Positions 33,322 to 42,462 of a stretch of 64,000 nucleotides of DNA are shown here, one piece after another. Below the pieces are notes generated by a model, which was not told where the DNA came from, did no database searches, and saw only the letters and a list, made by a program, of their open reading frames with translations. Origin of the DNA: Rhizobium chutanense (GTDB lineage: Bacteria; Pseudomonadota; Alphaproteobacteria; Rhizobiales; Rhizobiaceae); contig NZ_NWSV01000005.1 in NCBI RefSeq assembly GCF_002531935.1, forward strand, positions 310,001 to 374,000, written 5' to 3'. The stretch's first letter is position 1; each line of letters opens with the position of its first letter. The translations under genes and the position numbers were made by a program.

Positions 33322-34698
33322 ATGTACAGCAATTCTCTTGTCGAACTCGACCGCGCCCATCTGGTGCACCCGGTCGCCTCCTACCGCAATCACGAAAAAC
33401 TCGGCGTGCGTGTGCTCGCTTCCGCCAAGGGGGCGACGGTGACCGATGCTTCCGGCAAGCAGCTGGTCGACGGCTTTGCCGGCCTGTGGTGCGTCAATGC
33501 CGGCTACGGTCATGAATCGATCGTCGAGGCGGCAGCGCGGCAGATGCGCGAACTGCCCTATGCGACGACCTATTTCGGTCTCGGCTCGGAACCGGCGATC
33601 CGGCTAGCCGCGGAATTGGCCGAACGGGCGCCGGGCGACCTCGACCATGTTTACTTCACCCTGGGCGGATCCGATGCCGTCGACAGCACGGTCCGGTTCA
33701 TCCGCTACTACTGGATTGCCCGCGGCCAGCCGCAGCGCGACCAGTTCATCTCCCTCGAGCAAGGCTATCACGGTTCATCGACCGTCGGGGCAGGACTGAC
33801 GGCGCTTCCGTCGTTTCACGCCGGCTTCGGCATTCCCTTCGACTGGCAGCATAAGATTCCCTCCCACTACGCCTATCGGAACCCTGTCGGCCAGGATCCG
33901 CAGGCCATCATCAATGCCTCCCTCGCAGCCCTGCGGCGCAAGGTTGAAGAGATCGGCCCCGAACGTGTCGCCGCCTTCTATGCCGAACCGATCCAGGGGT
34001 CGGGCGGGGTGCTGGTGCCGCCGAAGGGCTGGATGAAGGCGATGCGCGCGCTCTGCAGCGAACTCGGCATCCTGTTTGTCGCCGACGAAGTGATCACCGC
34101 TTTCGGCCGCACCGGCCCGCTCTTTGCGTGCGAGGAGGACGAGATCGTTCCGGACTTCATCACCACGGCGAAGGGTCTGACCTCCGGCTATGTGCCGATG
34201 GGCGCGGTCTTCATGAGCGACCATGTTTACCAGACGATCGCCGATGGCGCCGGCGGCGCGGCCGTCGGTCACGGCTACACCTATTCGGCCCATCCCGTCA
34301 GCGCCGCTGTCGGCCTGGAAGTGTTGAAGCTTTACGAAACCAGCCTGCTGGCGAACGGCCGGAAGGCCGGCGTACGGCTGATGCAAGGGCTTGAAGGCCT
34401 CAAGGACCATCCGCTCGTCGGCGATGTGCGCGGTCGCGGCATGCTGGCCGCCGTCGAGCTGGTGGTCGACAAGGAAAAGAAGACGCCGTTGCCGGCTGCC
34501 GCCGAACCGGCGCGCCGGGTCTTCGACCGCGCCTGGGAAAACGGCCTGGTCATCCGTGCTTTCGCCAACGGCGTCCTCGGCTATGCGCCGCCGCTCTGCT
34601 GCACCGACGCCGACATCGATGCAATCGTCGAGCGCACGCGCAAAACGCTTGATGACACGCTTGCTGACCCCGATATACGCGCGGCCTTGCGGGGCTAA
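33322..34698 (+). CDS. Class III PLP-dependent aminotransferase (omega-amino acid/putrescine type)
   Basis: Protein of 458 residues. PLP site: Lys in FITTAKGLTSGYVPMGAV, Asp in LFVADEVITAFGRTG, and the phosphate-binding TLGGSDAVDST and YHGSS. The opening HLVHPVASYRNHEKLG and the GLWCVNAGYGHESIVEAAARQ block are those of omega-amino acid:pyruvate and putrescine:pyruvate aminotransferases. It could supply the aldehyde for the GabD or the other aldehyde dehydrogenase at 11-14.5 kb. An Lrp/AsnC regulator gene is convergent just downstream. Confidence 0.9.
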   Translation: MYSNSLVELDRAHLVHPVASYRNHEKLGVRVLASAKGATVTDASGKQLVDGFAGLWCVNAGYGHESIVEAAARQMRELPYATTYFGLGSEPAIRLAAELAERAPGDLDHVYFTLGGSDAVDSTVRFIRYYWIARGQPQRDQFISLEQGYHGSSTVGAGLTALPSFHAGFGIPFDWQHKIPSHYAYRNPVGQDPQAIINASLAALRRKVEEIGPERVAAFYAEPIQGSGGVLVPPKGWMKAMRALCSELGILFVADEVITAFGRTGPLFACEEDEIVPDFITTAKGLTSGYVPMGAVFMSDHVYQTIADGAGGAAVGHGYTYSAHPVSAAVGLEVLKLYETSLLANGRKAGVRLMQGLEGLKDHPLVGDVRGRGMLAAVELVVDKEKKTPLPAAAEPARRVFDRAWENGLVIRAFANGVLGYAPPLCCTDADIDAIVERTRKTLDDTLADPDIRAALRG

Positions 34699-34800
34699 AA
34701 GGTGCGAAGCGCTTTTCCCAGGCAAGCGCGAAGCGCCTTTGCCGGGAATGCATAAAAACAAAAGCTGAGAGCGGTTCTGTGTTCCGTGAAAAGCTGAACT
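34699..34800. repeat. Degenerate Rhizobium-type intergenic repeat
   Basis: Contains the repeated GCGAAGCGC word (AAGGTGCGAAGCGC and CAAGCGCGAAGCGCC) and then GCATAAAAACAAAAGC followed by GAGCGGTTCTGTGTTCCGTG. These resemble dispersed intergenic elements common between rhizobial genes. It separates the convergent aminotransferase and lrp genes and may serve as a bidirectional terminator. Confidence 0.4.
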
Positions 34801-35277
34801 TTAAAGCGGAAACAGGCTCGTCAATGGCATATGCGCTTTGACGATTGGCGACTTCAAGACGACGAAGCTGAAATACTTGTCGATGCCGATCTCCATGTCG
34901 GAGAGCCGCTCCATGATCGTCTGGTACTCGCCGATCCCGGCAGTCACGAATTTCAAAAGATAGTCGTAGCCGCCGGAGACCAGATGGCATTCGATCACCT
35001 GGTCGATCTTCTCGACCGTCGTCAAAAACCGGGCGAAATCGATCTGCCGGTGGTTCTTCAGGGTGATTTCCGTGAATACGGTCAGCGTCTGTCCGAGCTT
35101 GGCGACATTGATCTGCGCGGAATAGCCCTCGATATAACCTTCCGATTGCAGCTTCTTCACCCGCATCAGGCAGGGGCTGGGCGAAAGATTGACGAGATCG
35201 GCGAGCTCAACATTGGTGACACGGCCATTTTTCTGCAATTCATGCAGAATTTTAATATCGATCCGGTCGAGTTTCAT
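34801..35277 (-). CDS. Lrp/AsnC family transcriptional regulator
   Basis: Protein of 158 residues. The N-terminal HTH (residues 1-50) reads KLDRIDIKILHELQKNGRVT and NVELADLVNLSPSPCLMRVK; the C-terminal RAM ligand domain covers VFTEITLKNHRQIDFARF to ECHLVSGGYDYLLKFVT. Such proteins sense amino acids and control catabolic or transport genes. ATG 35277 starts the conserved HTH; an in-frame extension upstream lacks homology. Convergent with the aminotransferase gene, which is a plausible target. Confidence 0.92.
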   Translation of the reverse strand: MKLDRIDIKILHELQKNGRVTNVELADLVNLSPSPCLMRVKKLQSEGYIEGYSAQINVAKLGQTLTVFTEITLKNHRQIDFARFLTTVEKIDQVIECHLVSGGYDYLLKFVTAGIGEYQTIMERLSDMEIGIDKYFSFVVLKSPIVKAHMPLTSLFPL

Positions 35278-35501
35278 CCGTCCACTCCGCCTGTCGAAGC
35301 TGTCAAGGGCCGCAGCATATTGTGCCGCCACCCTCGCGACAGTAGCACAGCGAAGCCTCATGTCGATCGCGTTTCGTGGGCTCGGAGAGGGACGAACGGG
35401 ATGCGGCGGGGGCTGCAACAGAATTTTATGCCGTCTGACCGGCGATGCCGTGACGTGTGACGCCATTCGGCCGGTCGCGATTGCAGCAGTCGTCTGCCCG
35501 A

Positions 35502-36575
35502 TCAGACGTTGGAGGAATGGATTGCGTCACAGACGGCGTCCGTGACTTGCCTGGTCGTGGCGGTGCCGCCGACGTCGGGTGTGAGAATGCCCGCGCCTGT
35601 GACCGCTTCGATGGCGCGCATCAGACGGGCCGAGGCCTCCTGCTCGCCGAGATGATCGAGCATCTGGGCGGCGGTCCAGAAGGTCGCGACAGGGTTGGCG
35701 ATGCCCTTGCCTGTAATGTCGAAGGCCGAGCCATGGATCGGTTCGAACATCGAGGGGAAACGGCGCTGCGGATCGATATTCGCGGTGGGCGCGACACCGA
35801 TGCTGCCGGCGAGCGCACCGGCGAGATCGGACAGAATGTCGGCATGCAGGTTGGTCGCGACAATCGTGTCGAGACTCTCAGGCTTCAGCACCATCCGCAC
35901 CGTCATGGCGTCGACCAGCATCTTGTCCCAGGTGACGTCGGGGAACTCGGCAGCCACCTCAGCAGCGATCTCGTCCCACATGACCATGCCGTGGCGTTGG
36001 GCATTCGATTTCGTCACGACCGTCAGCAATTTGCGCGGCCGCGCCTGCGCCAGCTTGAAGGCATAGCGCATGATGCGGGTGACGCCGACGCGCGTGAAGA
36101 TGGCGACCTCGGTTCCGACCTCCTCGGGCAGGCCGCGGTGGGCGCGGCCGCCATGGCCGGAATATTCTCCTTCGGAATTCTCCCGGACGATGACCCAGTC
36201 GAGGTCGCCGACGCCGCAATTGCGCAGCGGAGGGGTAATGCCCGGAAGGATTTTGGTCGGCCGAACATTGGCATATTGGTCGAAGCCTTGGCAAATCGGC
36301 AGCCTGAGCCCCCAGAGGGTGATATGATCGGGTACGTCAGGCGCTCCGACGGCGCCGAAATAGATCGCGTCGAATTTCTTCAGCCGCTCGAGCCCGTCGG
36401 ACGGCATCATCACGCCGTGTCTCTTGTAGTAGTCGGAACCCCAATCGAAGTTTTCGATGGCGAACCTGACATCGCCGAGACGTTTTTCCAGACTTGCGAG
36501 CACCGTTCGCCCTGCGGCAATGACTTCAGGTCCGATCCCGTCCGCAGGGATAGCCGCGATAGAATATTCACGCAT
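35502..36575 (-). CDS. Tartrate/D-malate dehydrogenase-like (isocitrate/isopropylmalate family)
   Basis: Protein of 357 residues of the beta-decarboxylating dehydrogenase family, TTuC/DmlA branch. Family signatures: IAAIPADGIGPEVIAAG at the start, YANVRPTKILPG, REN in WVIVRENSEGEYSGHGG, the metal-binding block ILSDLAGALAGSIGVAPTAN, and FEPIHGSAFDITGKG IANPVA. It oxidises D-malate or L-tartrate with NAD. ATG 36575 precedes MREYSIAAIPADG, matching family starts. No regulator or transporter is adjacent. Confidence 0.89.
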   Translation of the reverse strand: MREYSIAAIPADGIGPEVIAAGRTVLASLEKRLGDVRFAIENFDWGSDYYKRHGVMMPSDGLERLKKFDAIYFGAVGAPDVPDHITLWGLRLPICQGFDQYANVRPTKILPGITPPLRNCGVGDLDWVIVRENSEGEYSGHGGRAHRGLPEEVGTEVAIFTRVGVTRIMRYAFKLAQARPRKLLTVVTKSNAQRHGMVMWDEIAAEVAAEFPDVTWDKMLVDAMTVRMVLKPESLDTIVATNLHADILSDLAGALAGSIGVAPTANIDPQRRFPSMFEPIHGSAFDITGKGIANPVATFWTAAQMLDHLGEQEASARLMRAIEAVTGAGILTPDVGGTATTRQVTDAVCDAIHSSNV

Positions 36576-36838
36576 TGATGGTCTCCGGTAACTCTTGCGC
36601 GCCGTCCGCCTCACACTCGCGCAGCGCGCGATGGATCAATCCATTGGGAACCGTCGTTGTGCAACATTTTTAAGTTACGCGCCGCGGAAAAGGCCCGTGC
36701 TTGGCAGCCTCACGGGGAAAGCCGGTTTGGCTTTCGCGGCCCACAATATTGCGATAGCGGCATGGCATCCATCATCTCTTTAGGTTTTGCTAACATAATC
36801 TGATTCCACCGTGATTCTGAGATGCCTGGAACAGTCGG

Positions 36839-37744
36839 ATGAACAATATATCGGAACGGCTCGCGGGTTTGAGCGAGGAGAGCGCAGTCCTGATTGCGCT
36901 TTACGATCAGGATGATCGTTTGCAGTATGCAAACGCGGCCTTTCGTGCCACCTACGCCCTGGAACCTGAGGAAACGCCCTTGTGGGCCGATCTCATGCGG
37001 CGAAATACGCAGGCGGGGAAGGGCACGATCATCAAGGCGACCGACTTCGAGACATGGCTGGTCTCGGCACAGTCGCGGCGTGGCAAGCTCCCGTTCCGTG
37101 CCTTTGAAACCGATGTGGCCGACGGCCGATGGTTCTGGATGACCGAGACCGTCCAAGCCGACGGTTGGATGTTATGCATTGCAAGCGATATCACCCATAT
37201 CAAGACGAGCGAGCGCGACCTGAGGCAGGATCGCGATTTTGCGTTGCGGGCTTCGCAGACGGACGAACTGACCAGCATCTCCAACCGCCGCTTCATGATG
37301 GCGGCGCTCGACAGCATGGTCGCGCGCCAGGCATCGGCGGAATCGGCCAGCGGCTGCACCTGCATCATGGATCTCGACTACTTCAAACGCATCAACGACC
37401 AATACGGACACCAGGCCGGCGACGGCGTGCTCATCGATTTTGCACGCCGCGTCCAACCTCTGGTTCGCCGCCGCGACAGCTTCGGGCGCATCGGCGGTGA
37501 AGAATTCATGTTGATTTTGCCCGATACGACGCTCGGGCAAGGCGAACTGATCGTCGACCGGATCCTGAAGGCGGTTCGAGGTGCGCGGCCCATCCGCTCG
37601 GCGCCGACATTCTCTTATACCTGCTCGGCTGGACTCGCCGAATTGCGCCCGGGCGAGACGGCGCGCGAGTTATACGCCCGGGCGGACGAGGCGCTCTACC
37701 ATGCAAAACAGAGCGGTCGAGATCGGTTAAAGATCGTCGCCTAA
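36839..37744 (+). CDS. PAS-GGDEF diguanylate cyclase
   Basis: Protein of 301 residues. Residues 1-120 form a PAS-like sensor (LIALYDQDDRLQYANAAFRA, GRWFWMTETVQADGWMLC), followed by a short linker and a GGDEF domain at about 135-300: TDELTSISNRRFMMAALDSM, metal-binding MDLDYFKRINDQYGHQAGD, and the active-site RIGGEEFMLILPDT. The active half-site is therefore intact as GGEEF, so it should make cyclic di-GMP. The C-terminal YARADEALYHAKQSGRDR is typical. No EAL domain is present. No membrane segments, so it is cytoplasmic. Confidence 0.9.
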   Translation: MNNISERLAGLSEESAVLIALYDQDDRLQYANAAFRATYALEPEETPLWADLMRRNTQAGKGTIIKATDFETWLVSAQSRRGKLPFRAFETDVADGRWFWMTETVQADGWMLCIASDITHIKTSERDLRQDRDFALRASQTDELTSISNRRFMMAALDSMVARQASAESASGCTCIMDLDYFKRINDQYGHQAGDGVLIDFARRVQPLVRRRDSFGRIGGEEFMLILPDTTLGQGELIVDRILKAVRGARPIRSAPTFSYTCSAGLAELRPGETARELYARADEALYHAKQSGRDRLKIVA

Positions 37745-38111
37745 GTGCAAAAGTTCTGGAAGGCGGATTGTGTCGAAGACAGAATCGATCAAAAGGCAGA
37801 AGAGGCAACGCGGCCGTCGCGACGCGATCATAATCGCCTGCCCAGGCCGCCGGCCTATTCTTCCGCAATATTCCAGCCGCCGATGCCGTACACTGGGTCG
37901 CTGCTTGACGCCCCATAAACGCGACTTCACACTCGCTGTGTTGAAGGTGAGTGGGAATAGACTGTACCGTTTCACGTCCGTTGCCCACTCAGGAAACGGT
38001 CGTCGGCGCCGGGCCGATCTGGTCAGCACTCCGGCCGGCTGGCCGCAGACAGGATCGTGGCAATTGAGGCCAAACTCGCAGCCGCTCTTGTTTTGCTTGT
38101 GAGGGAACGCC
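37745..38111. other. Intergenic region with no supported gene
   Basis: About 370 bp between the diguanylate cyclase and the membrane-anchored unknown. Open frames on both strands have no family resemblance and rhizobially atypical composition. No terminator with a clear U-run or known operator was recognised. Confidence 0.4.
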
Positions 38112-39032
38112 GTGGATAAAATGTCGTCAGCAACCGATCCTCCTCGCGACAGCCGATTTCGGCACTGGACGTTGCCATTGCGGAGCAACCGCCGCCGGCT
38201 GCTTTTGCTTTTGATATCCGTTTTGCTTCTTGCCGCTACCGCTGTTTTTTTCCGTGAAATCCGCCAGCCCGAAACTCCGATTGGTCGCTTTGAACATCGG
38301 GCTCTCGACAAGGCTGCCCGATCACCACCCATAGCCGTCCGCCCCGATATGGCGGCTCCTCCGTCTCTTGCGCCGATGCCTGGATCGCTGCGGCTGATCG
38401 AGATCCCGAAGCTGGAGCTGGCAAGTCAGTTTCTGCGGATGTGGCGCATGTCGGGGTCGAATATTTGCAGCGCTCTTCGAGAGGCGGGCATCGAGATGAG
38501 CGAATGGAAGGCCGCATCGATGCGCAACCGCAGCTATGAATGTTATTTTCAGCGCATCTACGAACGGGACGAGATCCGTCCCCTCAGTTCGACCTTCGTC
38601 AAGGTTCGTGGAAATGAAACGGGCGATATTCTTGAGATCCGCGCCAAGATCATCGGGCCGAAGACAGATGCTGAGGGACGTCTCGACCCGGCCGTCCTGC
38701 GCATTTTCGAGATCATTGTGAAGCAGGCGTGCTGGCGCGATTTCGAGGATACGCTTGCGTCGATCCAAAACCTCCGCGATGTCGAATCCGAACGTTTCGG
38801 CGCCTATCTGAGCTTCACGCGCGAAGCCGGCAGCGAAAATAACTTCAATTTTGCTCTTGGCCTCAAAGCGACCTCAGATCCGCAAATGAGGACCAGGACG
38901 TATTTTTCGACAGACCGCTGGCTGGCGGCAGCCAATCCGCCAATGGTCCCACGAACTTCAGATCAACCGATCGCGCGCAATGACGGCGCAGGTAGCAGTC
39001 ACGATCCGAGATCAAGCTTGGCCTGTGGCTGA
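38112..39032 (+). CDS. Membrane-anchored protein of unknown function
   Basis: Protein of 306 residues that I do not recognise with confidence; it may belong to a rhizobial DUF family. A basic N-terminus is followed by one membrane helix at about residues 31-48 (LLLLLISVLLLAATAVFF), a Pro/Ala-rich linker (about 60-95) and a globular domain (about 100-280) with three Cys (NICSALREAG, YECYFQRI, KQACWRDF). The C-terminal 30 residues look disordered. Translation probably begins at GTG 38112, preceded by GAGGGA; ATG 38121 is an alternative. A periplasmic domain on a single anchor is the simplest topology. Confidence 0.7.
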   Translation: MDKMSSATDPPRDSRFRHWTLPLRSNRRRLLLLLISVLLLAATAVFFREIRQPETPIGRFEHRALDKAARSPPIAVRPDMAAPPSLAPMPGSLRLIEIPKLELASQFLRMWRMSGSNICSALREAGIEMSEWKAASMRNRSYECYFQRIYERDEIRPLSSTFVKVRGNETGDILEIRAKIIGPKTDAEGRLDPAVLRIFEIIVKQACWRDFEDTLASIQNLRDVESERFGAYLSFTREAGSENNFNFALGLKATSDPQMRTRTYFSTDRWLAAANPPMVPRTSDQPIARNDGAGSSHDPRSSLACG

Positions 39033-39127
39033 ACTGGCATCGCAGCGCTGCGACAGACCGGCGAGACAGCCGCCCGTTTTCGATCTCCCTGTTCCGGGAA
39101 CGCTCATCACCATTCTGTGGTCCGTCA

Positions 39128-39141
39128 TTGCGACCGATCAA
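39128..39141 (+). promoter_or_regulatory. Weak FNR/FixK-type box upstream of universal stress protein
   Basis: TTGCG-ACCG-ATCAA. One half-site is perfect; the other is TTGCG. It fits TTGM-N6-KCAA. Its centre is about 134 bp before the Usp start, farther than the other boxes, and it lies 96-109 bp after the preceding stop codon. Confidence 0.35.
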
Positions 39142-39267
39142 AATGTTGTGGCCACCCCTCGCCAACCATTCGAGATCGCAGAGCTCCTTTTGAGGCATGT
39201 CAATGCGCAATTCCCGGCAAGCTTCAAAATGCCGGCATCGGGTCCCGATCCTCATTCGGAGTCAATC

Positions 39268-40092
39268 ATGAAACGGCATATCTTTCTTCCGCTCCTCACC
39301 TATCCTGATGCGACTTCCGAATTCATGATCTCCAATGCCGTCGCACTTGCGCACCACATGCAGGCGACACTCACCGTCTGTACAGTGGAGATCACCATTC
39401 CCAATGTCTCCAATGCACTGTCGTCGCTGATCATCGATACGGCGAAGATGGCGCGCGATGCGCAGGCGCTGAGCCGCAAGCAGGCCTCGGCACTGACCCG
39501 GCTGGCGGTCGACGAGGCAAAGGCGGCTTCTGTCGATGCGCGCACGCGACAGATCAAGGTCGAAGAGCCTTTCGTCGTCGAAGCGCTCGCGCAAGCGGCG
39601 CGCGCCTACGACCTCGTGCTTTTGGAATCTGCCGGGATCTCGCGTCCGGTCGTCGAGGCGGTGCTGTTCGGGTCCGGCCGGCCGCTCATCCTTTATCCCT
39701 CGGCGCCCTTCGGCGGCCGGATAGATCGTGTCGCCATCGCCTGGGATGGCAGCCGCGCAGCCGCTCGGGCAGCCCATGACGCCTCCATTTTCCTGGAGAA
39801 GGCGTCCAAGGTCTGCGTACTTTCCGTCATCGACGAGAAGCCGATGGCATATGAGACGGGCGACGATCTTGTCGAGAACCTGCTGAAGAGCGGGGTACCG
39901 GCAGAGACGACACGGGTGCGCGCGCGTGGCGAACCGATCGGCGAGGTGCTACAAAGCAAAGCCTTCGAAGTGCGAGCCGACCTTTTGGTGATGGGCGGCT
40001 TCGGCCATTCTCGCCTGCGCGAATTCGTGCTCGGCGGCGCCACCCAATCAATACTGACCGGCATCACCCTGCCTGTCCTGTTGTCACATTGA
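39268..40092 (+). CDS. Universal stress protein, tandem UspA domains
   Basis: Protein of 274 residues. The N-terminal domain is degenerate (KRHIFLPLLTYPDATSEFMI) and the C-terminal domain (about 150-274) keeps the ATP-binding pattern: VAIAWDGSRAAARAAHDA, then LLVMGGFGHSRLREFVLGGATQSILTGITLPVLLSH with the G-2x-G-9x-G(S/T) loop. GGAG lies 6 nt before ATG 39268; longer in-frame reading overlaps the previous gene and is not homologous. Tandem Usp genes are typical of oxygen-limitation regulons in rhizobia, as in the neighbouring block. Confidence 0.87.
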   Translation: MKRHIFLPLLTYPDATSEFMISNAVALAHHMQATLTVCTVEITIPNVSNALSSLIIDTAKMARDAQALSRKQASALTRLAVDEAKAASVDARTRQIKVEEPFVVEALAQAARAYDLVLLESAGISRPVVEAVLFGSGRPLILYPSAPFGGRIDRVAIAWDGSRAAARAAHDASIFLEKASKVCVLSVIDEKPMAYETGDDLVENLLKSGVPAETTRVRARGEPIGEVLQSKAFEVRADLLVMGGFGHSRLREFVLGGATQSILTGITLPVLLSH

Positions 40093-40214
40093 GAGCCTGC
40101 GGGCGATGTTCAAATCGGCTTCGGAGCGACAAGCTCTGGCGGCATGACCGGATTAGACGAGTCCGCGAGGCCAAAGCCGTGTAGGGAAGATACCGCCGTA
40201 GCCGCGGCAAGTCT

Positions 40215-41192
40215 TCAAGCCTCCGTGGCGCCAGTGGCGGTCGTCGCGTCATTGATAAACGCCCCACCTGGCGCTTCTGAAGCAGCCCGCGCATCGCGGA
40301 TCATGGCATATTTGACCTGCGTCACCCTCAGATCGCGGTACCAGTCGATAAGTTCTCCCCACGGATCCCTGATCTTGGAGAGCCCGGAAATGAAGGCGAC
40401 GACGGTTCCGATCTCCGTCCTGCCGGTGACGACATAATAGCTGCCGAGCGCGAAGATGCCGGCATAACCGAGCTGCGTCATCAGGTTCATCATGAAATTC
40501 ATCGTGAACTTGATCTTGTAGATGCTCATGTTCAGCGAAAAGAGCCTCTCCACCCGGGCGCCCTGGGCATCGAGCGCATCATTCGTCGCCACATGCTGGA
40601 CCATGCTTTGGCTGACATGGCGCATGACGGTGATCTTGGTTTCGACCCGGCGGTTGATCGCCGTTTGCATCAGCGGCACGAAGCCGATCTGCGGAAGAAA
40701 GACGACGGCGACGGCAAGCGCCATCAGGGGCTGCAGGAAGATCATATAGCCGCCGACCGCGATAAGGATGCCGGCCTGCAGCAGCGGCTCCGAGATGCTG
40801 GTGCCGACGAAACCGCCGACCGGTTCGGCCTCGGCAATGATGATCGAGAGCTGCACGCCTTCGGCAACGGCATCGATGGGAGCCTCGCTCGAGGGTTCCG
40901 AGGCGGCAAGCGCCGACTTGCGCAGCCAGCGGACCGCGACCTCGCCAACCCAGCCACGGTAGATGTTCAACAGCAATTTGGTCAGCCCTTCCAGGAGGAC
41001 AAGGCCGAGATAAGCAAGCACGAGGATCAGGATGGTCTGGTAGGGAGCTGCGTCTGTGGCGGCGTTGATGATGCGCCTCTGGACTTCCAGCGGTGCAGTG
41101 CCGGCGAGAAAGAGAACAACAGAAAGAGCCGCGATCGCGATCTGGTGATGGCGACCCATGAGGAACACGAAACCGAACAGACTTTTCGGCAT
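40215..41192 (-). CDS. ABC transporter transmembrane domain protein without ATPase domain
   Basis: Protein of 325 residues resembling the membrane half of an exporter-type ABC protein: membrane segments at IAIAALSVVLFLAGTAPL, TILILVLAYLGLVLLEGLTK, ILIAVGGYMIFLQPLMALAV, and YAGIFALGSYYVVTGRTEIG, with GLSKIRDPWGELIDWYRDL just before where an ATPase domain would start. The chain ends about 40 residues later with a Thr/Ala-rich tail. No Walker motifs are present and none follows in other frames, so it is not a frameshifted full transporter. It lies 146 bp after the CBS-BON gene on the same strand. Function unknown. Confidence 0.75.
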   Translation of the reverse strand: MPKSLFGFVFLMGRHHQIAIAALSVVLFLAGTAPLEVQRRIINAATDAAPYQTILILVLAYLGLVLLEGLTKLLLNIYRGWVGEVAVRWLRKSALAASEPSSEAPIDAVAEGVQLSIIIAEAEPVGGFVGTSISEPLLQAGILIAVGGYMIFLQPLMALAVAVVFLPQIGFVPLMQTAINRRVETKITVMRHVSQSMVQHVATNDALDAQGARVERLFSLNMSIYKIKFTMNFMMNLMTQLGYAGIFALGSYYVVTGRTEIGTVVAFISGLSKIRDPWGELIDWYRDLRVTQVKYAMIRDARAASEAPGGAFINDATTATGATEA

Positions 41193-41338
41193 TTCAGCGT
41201 CCCGGCCTCGTATTTGCGCTTCGAAGATATTCGGCAGCGCCTCGGCTCTGCAGCCACGGCGACGTCACCGAACCAGAACGGCCGGCGCCATTGCGAATGA
41301 CGGGCGCGGGATGTTCCATGATGTGTCTCCCTGAAGTT

Positions 41339-42061
41339 TCAAGTCTGCCTGGCCTCGGCGGCCGGCGGCGGAAGCGCTATGCCGTAGTAGGGATCGACCC
41401 AGACGAGGAGATCCCTGACCGACGTGACGCCCGGCACATTCTCGGCCGCGATTTTTGCGGCAAGACGCTCGCGTTCATCGAAGATCGTGCCGGTCAGTTC
41501 GGCAACGCCGTTGGCGACATGGCAGTGGATGAAGCCATTGCGGCTCCAGCTCTGCCTTGCCAGTTCGGCCTCGATCGCCGCCTGGGCCTCTGCGTCCCCG
41601 GCGGAAGCCGAAATGGGCGGCAGGGCCTGCGAGAGTGCCCGCAACAAGTCGGAGCGGGCGAGGATGCCGACGAGCCTGCCATCGGCCACGACGGGAAGGC
41701 GCTTGATATCCCGGCGCTCCATCAATCCGACCGCCTCGGAAATGGCGGCTGTCGGCGCAATTGCGCTGACCGGCGAGGTCATCACCTCCTCGACCCGTCG
41801 CCCATGGGTACGAACATAGTCGTCGGCGATCTTTCCGGGGCTGGCCAGCCACTCGAGCAGCCATGAGCGTTTACGCTCGGTGTTCAATTCGCTGCGGCGC
41901 AGGAAATCGCCTTCGCTGACGATGCCGACGAGCGTTCCGTTGGCGTCGACGACCGGCAGACCGCTGATCCTGTTGTCGAGCATCAGTTTGGCGGCTTCCG
42001 CGACGGAAGAGGACGCCGTTACGGTGATCGCCGGCGAAGTCATGATGGTTTCAACGCGCAT
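41339..42061 (-). CDS. CBS-pair and BON domain protein
   Basis: Protein of 240 residues. Two CBS motifs occupy residues about 1-55 (VETIMTSPAITVTASSSVAE, ISGLPVVDANGTLVGIVSEGD) and 90-145 (VEEVMTSPVSAIAPTAAISE, IKRLPVVADGRLVGILARSD); a BON domain follows (GFIHCHVANGVAELTGTIFD, AENVPGVTSVRD LL). CBS pairs bind adenine nucleotides; BON binds membranes or phospholipid. The start is ATG 42061, with GGAG 6 nt upstream. Genes of this kind are commonly found in FixK-controlled rhizobial clusters, and a TTGAT-N4-GTCAA box lies 124 bp upstream. Confidence 0.87.
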   Translation of the reverse strand: MRVETIMTSPAITVTASSSVAEAAKLMLDNRISGLPVVDANGTLVGIVSEGDFLRRSELNTERKRSWLLEWLASPGKIADDYVRTHGRRVEEVMTSPVSAIAPTAAISEAVGLMERRDIKRLPVVADGRLVGILARSDLLRALSQALPPISASAGDAEAQAAIEAELARQSWSRNGFIHCHVANGVAELTGTIFDERERLAAKIAAENVPGVTSVRDLLVWVDPYYGIALPPPAAEARQT

Positions 42062-42097
42062 TTTCGACTCCATGACGAAGTGGGTTTCGCATCACGT

Positions 42098-42331
42098 CTA
42101 TGAACGCGGTGCACCGAAATCTTTGAATGGGCGGGCCATTACCTGAGCCGCGAAACCAAGGTAGCGCGATGCAGGCAGACCGCTTTGATCGGCGTCAAAT
42201 ATGACCTTGTGATCGGTGCCGTTGCGGAATGACCGCTCCGCTCTCCGCGCAATGCTGGTGCTGCGGACCGATCTCGCACTCCGAATGCGCTCGCCGGCCT
42301 CGCTTTCCAGCCTCTTCTTGATTTTCCTCAA
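42098..42331 (-). CDS. Possible small protein with TTG start
   Basis: Open frame of 77 codons, MRKIKKRLESEAGERIRSAR at its start and rich in Arg in the first half. It begins at TTG 42331 with GGAGG exactly 7 nt upstream, and ends 37 bp before the CBS-BON start. No homology is recognised, and an FNR/FixK-type box lies inside it, which argues against it. Listed because of the ribosome binding site only. Confidence 0.3.
   Translation of the reverse strand: MRKIKKRLESEAGERIRSARSVRSTSIARRAERSFRNGTDHKVIFDADQSGLPASRYLGFAAQVMARPFKDFGAPRS
42185..42198. promoter_or_regulatory. FNR/FixK-type box between CBS-BON and nia-like genes
   Basis: TTGAT-CGGC-GTCAA, a full match to the rhizobial anaerobox pattern. 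Its centre is 130 bp from the CBS-BON start and about 270 bp from the ATPase start. A second, weaker box TTGAT-TTTC-CTCAA lies at 42318-42331, about 138 bp from the ATPase start. Confidence 0.6.
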
Positions 42332-42462
42332 ACGATGTCCTCCGCAGCAGGAGCATTCTCAAGGCTCGACGGGTGCTTGGCGCCGGCGTAATTTTTGAGC
42401 GCATGCGCTGAAGATGGCTTACTGGCGCGTTCGGCGCTTCGGTCTCGGGTAGGAGAACCCAC

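Noticed and set aside
36661-36838. Promoter motif for the diguanylate cyclase
   Set aside because: No half-site pair or -35/-10 could be supported.
37770-38102. GTG-started frame of 110 codons after the diguanylate cyclase
   Set aside because: A weak GGAAGG precedes it, but the protein is Arg-rich without recognisable fold or codon bias; probably non-coding.
42318-42331. TTGATTTTCCTCAA as the main box for the nia-like gene
   Set aside because: It deviates at the right half-site and overlaps the start of a possible small frame; the better box is at 42185, so it is mentioned only as secondary.
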